Positions 58,101 through 64,000 of a DNA stretch of 64,000 bases are shown piece by piece. Every line of letters begins with the position of its first letter. Position 1 is the first letter of the stretch. The position numbers and the translations under genes were made by a program. Source of the DNA: Aplectana chamaeleonis (lineage: Eukaryota; Nematoda; Chromadorea; Rhabditida; Cosmocercidae); the NCBI GenBank assembly GCA_029168955.1, contig JAPDOI010000270.1:806001-870000 (forward strand), in the 5' to 3' direction. The notes under the pieces are model-generated. The model saw only the letters and a program-made list of their open reading frames with translations. It searched no databases and had not been told where the DNA came from.

Positions 58101-59819
58101 AGTTCGTACCGCGCGGCAAGCGCGGTAAGAACTTTCATAGTTCATCAGCACCGCCATAGCGGCGCCGCCCAAACCGCCGTGGCGGCTTTACCGTTTCAAT
58201 CAATGACTGCTTCTTGATTTGAGTCCACTCCAACATAAGTAATTCTAGGACTATCCAGCCCCACCGCATACACAAATGCAATCCAGGAATCTCTTTACAA
58301 GTCTCAGTTGAGGCCCGACTATTAACCGCACCGCCGTGGCGGTGCCGCTGAAGATTTCATAGTGGCTTCCCGCTCGTCCCGCGCGTGCCGCGCGGTGAAA
58401 AGTTTCATAGTCTACCGCTCGTCCCGCGCGTCACGCGCGTGCCGCGCTTGCGGTGAGGACTATGAAAGATGCCTTAGGAACAGTGGTGGCTCGTCGGTCC
58501 CAGCGACGTGTCGCGGAGGGCTGACATGTTGCAAATGTGCCGAATCCTGTCACAGTAGGCGCACGCCACAGCGACGTGTTCGAAGGGCGGGAGTTCCGCG
58601 ACAGGCAGTCGCTGTCGCTGTGCAAGGCGACACGACCGTGTGTCTCAGAAGTGAACCATACTCCTCAAACCTGGATCCGTAGTAAACCACCATCGGCTGA
58701 GCAAAAATTTGGATGACTTTCGGTGGACTATTGTGCTAATTTCCTCTATCAGCCGATGAGACGTCGAACAACTAGTCGACCAGACGGCTGTGTGGGAGAG
58801 ATCCATTTGGTTAGTTAAAATCGGGTCGCGCCCCAGCTAGCAGTGCAGTAGCGCAAAGGTAGGTAGTTCAGCATCCACGCAAAGTTACAAGTTTTCAAGT
58901 GCCATGAAGGGCGGAGTTTCTGCACAGCACTAACACGCTTCCTCTTCTCTAATAATTGTCAGGGGTTGACTTCAGCGTACAGATTGGCGCAGTGGGCAGA
59001 TTGCACGCTGCACACACTTGACCAAAGATTGAATCCCGTGTGTCGAATTGAGCGTCTCTTCTTGAATTTCATCTAAAGACGGGCTGGAAATGCTCTTTAC
59101 CAGCGGTGCTATTTCACAGCACGCTACCTTCAGGATGATTTCTAAAGTTAAGCTGATTTGTGCCTGAACTTCCGACCCCTACCGTTATCGCGCTGGTGGC
59201 CTGGCCTGCTATCCTTCGATTTCCGTGTCCTTGACACTCGATCGCCTATTCAACAGTCAGCATGCTTTAATCATGCTGACTGAGATTTCACTACGGGCCC
59301 TGTTTCATAAAGCTGACCCCGTTTTAAGAGTAAGAAACGAGCTAAATCACCTGTGTTCGAGCCATCTTGAGCCACCGAAGCGTTGGGACTGCACCCACTT
59401 TTGGCCGGATCCCTCCCACCCAAAAAAACACTCCGAATAAATTGCTTGAACGCTGCATCTAACATCGACATATCAAGCTTTTAATGTCGAAAGACTGAAT
59501 AATGACGTTTAAACCAGTTTAGTGGTTTTATCCCCAGCTCATCGATGTTTTGCTTCCTGCATTGTGTGTATATTGTTTTTCTTCATTGTGAATCCGTCAA
59601 ACAAACAATGCACAGGAAATCATCATTAGTCTAGCTGTCAAGTAGACAGTTGGATCCCACGTCACTTACCAAGCTATTTACGTGAAAGTAGAGGCTTCCG
59701 CATTTCGTTGCCACCACGACGTTAACCACAACTGACAGAATGCTTGCAATCAATTGACCACATATGCCAATCAGAAACAGTGGGCTGCTAACCAATCTCT
59801 TCGTCAAATCGCAATCCAT
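45948..59819 (-). CDS. SR2: Srab-like serpentine chemoreceptor, 7 exons
   Basis: Paralogue of SR1, again a predicted seven-transmembrane chemoreceptor of the nematode Sra superfamily. Joining 59819-59670, 57329-57267, 57118-56999, 55382-55287, 53755-53562, 52670-52484 and 46124-45948 gives 987 nt, an uninterrupted 328-codon frame plus TGA. Intron phases are 0,0,0,0,2,0 as in SR1. Marks: LYFHVN after TM1, Cys84/Cys93 and Cys166, Glu117-Arg118, QLREN 218-222, IVPY...SPILMW TM7 and a basic tail ending YFDAYKEMWN. Introns are 2340, 148, 1616, 1531, 891 and 6359 bp, and five of the six are larger than the SR1 counterpart because of transposon insertions; intron 6 holds a gypsy remnant in sense orientation. 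The open frame and splice sites look intact. Ligand unknown. Confidence 0.85.
46826..47287. mobile_element. MITE family E in SR2 intron 6
   Basis: AGGATTTAATCAGAAAGCGAG at the left, CTTCCTGACCAAATCCCGCGAG at the right. Confidence 0.72.
47336..47717. mobile_element. TTAA-type MITE (family A, divergent) in SR2 intron 6
   Basis: AAGGCGGCGTTCACGATTG at the left and CCATGGACACTGCCTT at the right. Confidence 0.55.
47898..47950 (-). repeat. Direct repeat flanking the gypsy remnant, left copy
   Basis: About 50 bp beginning TAGACGAACAAGCACACAGG are repeated at 52104-52156 with two or three changes. The similarity stops abruptly after it, so it may be the conserved tip of two degraded LTRs. Confidence 0.5.
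48650..49641 (-). pseudogene. Gypsy reverse transcriptase and RNase H
   Basis: The open part (49641-49066, 191 codons) has the RT core: VPFGVASAPAKLQLIMETML, then the catalytic box as YLYD where YLDD/YVDD is normal (residues 55-58), then MGFLGHFVDSKEI. After a break the next frame reads LGAVSYHKYDDGNKKVIAYA with several stops, and later NADGLSRL, the RNase H and connection region. The lost catalytic Asp and the stops make it inactive. Upstream RT sequence (49.65-49.95 kb) is present but full of stops. Confidence 0.85.
49964..50188 (-). pseudogene. Gypsy pol linker region
   Basis: Seventy-four codons (MEVHVSKKATNSSWERDMIS, then IRKRRRVRMLEDNK) between the protease and RT parts. Its position and charged character fit the protease-RT connector of gypsy elements; it has no diagnostic motif of its own. 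Confidence 0.45.
50257..50422. mobile_element. Short insertion with TTTTAGTCTGA ends (copy 1)
   Basis: The segment between TTTTAGTCTGATGA and TCAGACTAAAA is bordered by the same outer sequence as the copy at 50855-51126. It contains about 1.5 units of a 21-bp GC-rich repeat. It interrupts the protease part of the gypsy remnant. Confidence 0.55.
50420..50538 (-). pseudogene. Retropepsin fragment
   Basis: The frame starting at 50538 reads MNGKRIASEMDTGASMSMID, with DTGA as the aspartic protease active site, then runs into an inserted repeat at about 50420. It lies directly upstream of the RT in minus orientation. Confidence 0.65.
50855..51126. mobile_element. Short insertion with TTTTAGTCTGA ends (copy 2)
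   Basis: Same family as 50257-50422 but with the 21-bp GC-rich array expanded to about six units. It sits between the gag and protease parts of the gypsy remnant. Confidence 0.55.
50955..51085. repeat. 21-bp GC-rich minisatellite
   Basis: About six copies of CGGCCAGCCGCCGACCCCGCA. The 21-bp period keeps frames open, producing a meaningless seven-residue repeat on the minus strand. Confidence 0.85.
51126..52030 (-). pseudogene. Gypsy gag and nucleocapsid remains
   Basis: Frame 51275-51126 contains a degenerate nucleocapsid cluster (CGVLGRIGNCCFRKE, then CTVCKMKSHLPATY, with the last Cys replaced). The open stretch 51685-51446 has LISKTQRNEQALHEHNAELQ, a helical gag-like segment. Stops separate the pieces. 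The inserted repeat at 50855-51126 interrupts its downstream end. Confidence 0.6.
52104..52156 (-). repeat. Direct repeat flanking the gypsy remnant, right copy
   Basis: Right-hand copy of the 50-bp repeat at 47898-47950. Confidence 0.5.
52484..52670 (-). CDS. SR2 exon 6 (third loop, TM6)
   Basis: Encodes residues 208-270: RKLFEITPSYQLRENATVIQ followed by TM6. Acceptor CTTCGTTTAG^G, donor ACATAT^GTGAGT. Confidence 0.85.
53562..53755 (-). CDS. SR2 exon 5 (TM4-TM5)
   Basis: Encodes residues 144-207 and two bases of codon 208: TM4, extracellular LVYC (Cys166), then TM5 with VVCLINLTGIVTVFV. Acceptor CTTTGTTCAG^ACC, donor GAGGAG^GTGAGC, phase 2 as in SR1. Confidence 0.85.
55287..55382 (-). CDS. 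SR2 exon 4 (ER motif)
   Basis: Encodes 32 residues (112-143): LSMVVERGVALWRRKNYEFY and then GPRLAIALV. Acceptor CCCATTTCAG^TTA, donor TCT^GTGAGTG. Same length and register as SR1 exon 4. Confidence 0.87.
55920..56402. mobile_element. TTAA-type MITE (family B) in SR2 intron 3
   Basis: CTAAAGGCAGCAGACAAGCTC at the left and TTTTCGAGCGTGTCTGTTGCCTTTAG at the right. Confidence 0.8.
56999..57118 (-). CDS. SR2 exon 3 (loop and TM3)
   Basis: Encodes 40 residues (72-111) with TNPCTIEIPSVACFCAR. Acceptor CTATTTCCAG^ACG, donor TTACAA^GTACGT. An earlier AG inside the same open stretch is possible, but this start keeps the alignment with SR1. Confidence 0.82.
57267..57329 (-). CDS. SR2 exon 2 (TM2)
   Basis: Encodes 21 residues, SLYFNIVHSVMLTAIQ at its end, forming TM2. 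Acceptor CGGTTTTCAG^GTT and donor ATTCAG^GTCAGT are both strong. Joined to exon 1 it gives the family pattern FHxN(x2)VLF. Confidence 0.85.
58030..58474. mobile_element. MITE family C in SR2 intron 1
   Basis: GGCATCTTTCATAGTCCTCA and CCGCAAGCGCG at the left, the inverted CGCTTGCGG and TGAGGACTATGAAAGATGCC at the right. Shorter than the other two copies and without the SL1-like segment. Confidence 0.82.
58981..59050 (+). other. tRNA-like or SINE-like pol III promoter boxes
   Basis: ATTGGCGCAGTGGG fits an A box and GATTGAATCC fits a B box lacking one base, about 35 nt apart. No full cloverleaf can be drawn, so this is a decayed tRNA or SINE head at best. Confidence 0.25.
59670..59819 (-). CDS. 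SR2 exon 1 (N-terminus, TM1)
   Basis: Encodes residues 1-50, including TM1 and LYFHVNSL. Donor CTTG^GTAAGTGAC. A possible acceptor TATATCAG lies 4 nt upstream of the ATG. Confidence 0.83.
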
Positions 59820-60182
59820 TTGTTCTGATATACGACCAAAGTATGTAATGTGGGGCCCGCAGTAAAAGGAATGACCGGATTTTAGTCTGCTTTACTGAAT
59901 AGATTAGGAGCTGCAAAGACGAGACAACGGTGAACAAAAAACGAGTCGAGCTCGAAGTCAGAATCAACAGCGATAAAATTATCGTCATGAAGAACGGAAA
60001 CAACTTTTGAACTGCCTTTTCCAACGTGCGTGTGCGGAGCACACGATGATGGTGCTTGCGAAAAGCGAATCAAGGTGTAGAAACTACGGTCGCTTGTCAC
60101 CAATTGCACATGACTCACTCATTTTATGACTTTCAATTTCTACAGTACGTGTGGTCTGACTGGAACACTAAGAACTCTTTCC

Positions 60183-60671
60183 TAAAAGCAGTGTTCATGA
60201 CGATTTTAGTCCCCGAGTTTTCCACATAAAAAAATGCTTTGGTCTCCAAGTGTTACCAAAATTACGAAGAAACTGCGAGAAACTCATCGAAACATCGTAC
60301 GTCAAGGACATTATTTTATAACATGGACTAGTTGTCCGGTTAGATGAATATGTTCATGTGGTTGTCACCGGTGGAAAATTGGGTCAATCAAAAATAGAAG
60401 AACCTTTTATGCAAAGCAGGATTACCTAGGGTGCTAAGGAGAGAACGGAGCAATAGAGAGTAGAAAATTGCAAAAGACGGGTCAACAAAAGATTTCAGTG
60501 TCACAAAACACGCACTTCCTGTGATACTTAAGAGGCGGGGTGATACTTAAGGATTTTGTGTACTTCTGATGCGCTTTTCTCAATTTCTATGTCATTTTAG
60601 TTTAACCCGGGGACCACTCAATCATTGTAGCGAATAATCTCAAAGTTAAAGATTATTGTGGACACTGCCTC
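60183..60671. mobile_element. TTAA-type MITE (family A) upstream of SR2
   Basis: TAAAAGCAGTGTTCATGACGAT at the left, GTGGACACTGCCT at the right; interior homologous to 4143-4634. Confidence 0.7.
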
Positions 60672-60673
60672 GA

Positions 60674-61376
60674 GCATTTTCCGTAGGCCTCACCGCAAGC
60701 GCGTGACGCTCGAGATGGGAGGTGGACTACGAAAATCTTCACCGCGCGAATAAAAACTGTGAAATGTTCGGCAAAACCACCCGCTCAGACAATCGCCGCA
60801 TTCGATGCGCTTCTAATATGCATTCAACTCGAAGGCAAGGCGTTTTCGAGCACAGTCAGGGTACGTGCTGCTAAGGGAGCACGTGCTCCTATTGTGTTTC
60901 AATTGACAGCACGTGCACCAACAAATAAAACGTTCAATGCGTGCGTGATACGCATTCGTTTCGATGACAAAACAATTTTTTTAAGGAAAGCATACGGAGC
61001 ACTCTTGAAGGGGGCTCAGGTGTAGCAGCTGCGCCGCCGCTTAAATTACCCAAGTTTGCGGTACTTGACCCTCCTAGCCGCTGGAGATCTCGTTCAACCG
61101 CTAGCGGCTCCAGATGGTGCTCGGCGAGCTGGCCGCGTAGTAGGCCGGTGTGGGCTAATGTTGGAACCCAACAATGACATGCACAGAAATTCCTGACTCG
61201 CATTTGCGTATACGGTAGCGTAGGATAGTCCCAGATTCACTTATGTTGGAGCGGACTTAAACTGGGAAGCGAGTATTGATTACGCCAGGGCGCTTAGGGT
61301 GGTGCCGCTATGGCGGTGCTAGACGGGCGGCACGCGCACCAGCGCCGCTTGCGGTGAGGACTATGAGAGATGCCTT
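60674..61376. mobile_element. MITE family C with SL1-like segment
   Basis: The left end CCGTAGGCCTCACCGCAAGCGC is degraded; the right end is GGTGAGGACTATGAGAGATGCC. It follows the preceding MITE with almost no gap. The SL1-like segment is at 61043-61064. Confidence 0.68.
61043..61064 (+). repeat. SL1-like sequence inside MITE family C
   Basis: AAATTACCCAAGTTTGCGGTAC is identical to the copy at 13650-13671 except at its first base. It shares ATTACCCAAGTTTG with SL1. Confidence 0.55.
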
Positions 61377-62028
61377 ACAGAAAATATCTCATGGAAGTGT
61401 TCTGTGGGTATAGAATGTAACTCACGATCCACATAGTGTGAACAGGTTTGGTCAAATGTTTTATTAATTAGCAATGTTAGGATCGATATCGTCAAGGAAA
61501 ATTAAAAACATGGAGATGTTGTTGCAGCTTACAAATGTCATCCAGATATTCACCTCTCAACATAAGCACATAGAGGTGATTATACGATAAGTTACCATGA
61601 CCGAATTGCCGCCTCCTGTTTTCAAACTCCATACGGGATTTGTAGCTATCCATTATTCACTTTTTTTATCAAAACATATTATCCCCACATTATTTCTAAG
61701 AAGAAAACTGCAAGAACACGTATGATCTCTGTTGACAAGCACACTGATATATGAACAATAAGATATTATTTTAGGTGCAGTCTTAGTATTGTGTTTGTAG
61801 TGACAAGGACTCAATTGAAAACAGGGGCCTTGGAAACTTGTAATTGTAGACAATGAGTGAAAACACTTCAAAGCGGAAGCACCTAGGAGGTGTGTGTCAT
61901 ATGAAGAGGAAAAACAACATGAAAACTGTCAATTAAGCAGTCCTGCCTCTGCAGCATGTCTATTAATTAGCTCCATCAATGACCAGATGTCCAACAATGC
62001 GAAAGAATGGAAGAAATGCATTGCTCAC
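61377..62028. other. No gene recognised
   Basis: AT-rich DNA downstream of the TMEM135-like exon. An acceptor-like CCTCCTAG near 61883 opens a minus frame of about 33 codons that has no clear relation to that family. Confidence 0.3.
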
Positions 62029-62180
62029 CTGGTCAAGGGTATTTAAGCAAAAGGCTCGAATCAGGAATCTGATTGTAGCCTTCAAAGCAATGATAGCGTC
62101 GTTTTCCCACCGATGGAGGCAAGGTGTATTTCCATCGCTACAAGGTGACGGCAAGAATGCTATGGCTCGCATCTTATCTC
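62029..62180 (-). CDS. Candidate internal exon, TMEM135-like
   Basis: Open stretch ending at a strong donor (GACCAG^GTGAGC, last exon base 62029), with an acceptor-like TTCCTAG near 62180. It encodes PCSDGNTPCLHRWENDAII, then an amphipathic ALKATIRFLIRAFCLNTLDQ. The Cys-His-acidic spacing followed by xxIR recalls the central Cys-rich part of TMEM135. It lies 3' of the 63.7 kb candidate on the same strand, in the order expected for one gene. The start is approximate and linkage is inference. Confidence 0.35.
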
Positions 62181-63669
62181 TAGGAAGCTACGTTGCAGAT
62201 ATTATCACTCGATCTTCGAAGGGGAGCGTATGTTTCTTCATTTTCAATAGTGTTTTCTCGGAAATACCCGCCGTGCTTTTATGATAAAGTTATCATAGCA
62301 TCGTTTCGGCTTCCCCCCATCCGGATATTGACGAGATGAAGAAAGGTTTTCAGAAACGTGCTCATAAAAAATCTAGTATTCCGTGGTAGAGTCCAAGACC
62401 TCCAACATTTTGGACCTTCGAAATGCATTGATCATCGGTTCGTGAACTCAGATGTAACGTCATATGATCCCAGCCGCATAATGACTGTTTTTTCCAAAGC
62501 GGAGGGAGGCTCTTATGTAAGGGACCATGGCCCACAGCAAACCCTCCGCCGTATCACATGAAGATGGCAGCTGACATGAGGTGCATTGTGCCTCTATGCG
62601 CCGGTGGCCGTCACTTCGGAGTGACCTTTTGTTTAGGACAAGTCTATTCGCAGGACTCGGTCATATGATATAGTCGAAACACGGACGCTGGTCACGTCAG
62701 CAGAACGCTTAAAGTCTTAGACATATGTACGCTCATGTGGCCCCATTCCAGTTCATAGGAAAGGTGTGTGATGAATACGAAAATTATCAGCGAGTTCATC
62801 GTATTACAGTTATTCCTTCCAGGTCTGAAGTCCATCCTATCCTACTTACATCAGTCCATTACCAATCATGTACGGCCTTTCTCTGCCCGCTTGTTTTTGA
62901 CAGTCGCATTCTAGTGAATTTTCAATCTCCTATTTCCCATTCTGGAAAAGCGTGGATTGTTAGAAACCTATGCAGAGCAATTCTTGCTCAAAAATGACTG
63001 AATCAGTATCGTTCTATATTTGCGTTTCTAAAATATTAAGAAGTGACTTCGCAGTTGCATTCATCACTAATAGACTTTGGGTATAACAAGTTTTGTTTTC
63101 TTTGGCGGAAGCTGCGAAAATACTGGGTCCAACTTTCGAGAAATTTTCACAGCCCTTGTGGCAGAAAGGGAAACTTCCTTGTTCAGGAAGTTCTTCTCAT
63201 CAAGTTATTTCTTCCCCCATTTTTTTGCAAAACCGTGGTATTGCATAATTCCTTTGTTGCTCACACAATTGGAATCGAAATAAAATGACGTCAACACTAC
63301 AAGAGAAACTTGATGTTTCTGAGTTTTCATGCTTGAAGGACCATACATTTTTGAGAGCACTGCAACTGATAGCATTTTATAACCAGGGTTATGCCTCTAC
63401 CCAACAAATATGCGCACAAATCGGCCAACTTAAATTTGGGAAGGATACTTGGTGAGCAGGCAAGATAATTAAAAACGGGTCGTTCAGACACCGGTCCTTC
63501 TACAACTTACAGCGATTCCACACACTAAAATTGGAAGTGTTTTTTTCCTGTTTACGAGGGGCAACAAGCAAAATATCACAGTAGTACGTACGCTTTTGCA
63601 ACGAAGGTAAAAAAGGTCTTCTTCAGCGATGAAATTGTAGTCCTCACTGCTAATGGGTGTATAGGCTAC
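62181..63669. other. Probable intron of the TMEM135-like gene; nothing certain
   Basis: Frames up to 90 codons on the plus strand (62725-62997) and about 60 codons on the minus strand (62.36-62.55 kb) have no recognised motif. At least one linker exon would be expected here if the two flanking exons belong to one gene. Confidence 0.3.
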
Positions 63670-63799
63670 CTGAGAGAAAATTTTCTGCCGACCTCGCACG
63701 ATCAACCCGCGAAGTGTAGTGCTTAATAGGATAATGTGTTGCAGATTCTTTTTTCGGCTGTACCTAAACTCAGCAACTATTGCGACTACAAATACACTG
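63670..63799 (-). CDS. Candidate internal exon, TMEM135-like
   Basis: A 43-codon open stretch between acceptor TTTTAAATCAG and donor TCTCAG^GTAGCC. It encodes a hydrophobic segment (SVFVVAIVAEF) followed by RYSRKKNLQHIILLSTTLRG. From memory this resembles the TM plus RCKDGLKG...LRFIVGK part of TMEM135, a multi-pass protein of peroxisomes and mitochondria. Similarity is modest and no start or stop lies in the window; the rest of the gene would lie beyond the right edge and in undetected exons. Confidence 0.35.
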
Positions 63800-64000
63800 C
63801 TGATTTAAAACAAGGCGGTTTTGTGACATAAAGATCGGTTTTCGTCTGGCCGATAAAGAACAATATTGACAACGCACATGCGTAATGACGGTAATGGAAG
63901 GAGGACTACGACGAACCACTTCTCTTCCATTACTTCAAAATATACTCCATTTATCTGAAAGGACACTACTTGACAATCCAAACTGCGAATCAAATGTCCC

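Overview
The window reads as nuclear genomic DNA of a nematode, most likely a strongylid (clade V) parasite of the hookworm type. The evidence is two nematode-specific seven-transmembrane chemoreceptor genes with short GT-AG introns, copies of sequence matching the SL1 spliced leader, nematode RTE-type LINE remains, BEL/Pao and Ty3/gypsy LTR-element remains, a Penelope-like element fragment and a near-intact mariner. The genus is inference. Nothing prokaryotic is present, and most open frames are chance frames in repeats.

Genes. Two complete chemoreceptor genes can be assembled exon by exon on the minus strand. SR1 (16295-24781, 7 exons, 335 codons) and SR2 (45948-59819, 7 exons, 328 codons) share all six intron positions and phases, and exons 2, 4 and 7 have identical lengths in both. 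They belong to the Sra superfamily, closest to Srab-type receptors, and are presumably expressed in sensory neurons. Their introns carry much of the repeat load: SR1 intron 2 (about 7.0 kb) holds a Helitron-like element inside a MITE plus other MITEs and a perfect-length palindrome, and SR2 intron 6 (about 6.4 kb) holds a decayed gypsy element. At the right edge two minus-strand exons (62.03-62.18 and 63.67-63.80 kb) resemble parts of TMEM135, a peroxisomal/mitochondrial membrane protein; this is tentative.

Layout. 0-0.87 kb: 42-bp minisatellite and tail of a Helitron-like element. 1-11.8 kb: MITEs and foldbacks, no gene recognised. 11.8-12.8 kb: Penelope-like GIY-YIG fragment between inverted copies carrying a hammerhead-like motif. 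13.2-14.2 kb: MITE carrying SL1-like sequence. 16.3-24.8 kb: SR1. 27.1-28.2 kb: minisatellite and long TTC/CTTCCTCGT arrays. 29.1-29.5 kb: self-complementary AT-rich array. 32-33.5 kb: MITEs. 33.9-41.05 kb: LTR element with 220-bp terminal duplications, a tRNA-Gly primer site, a BEL/Pao pol end, and a gag-like region split by the mariner (36921-38174). 41.6-42.1 kb: RTE LINE end. 42-47.7 kb: MITEs. 45.9-59.8 kb: SR2. 60-61.4 kb: MITEs. 62-63.8 kb: TMEM135-like exons.

Apart from the two receptors the DNA is dominated by layers of TTAA-flanked MITEs (at least four families) and nested transposons. The only element that looks capable of encoding an active enzyme is the mariner.
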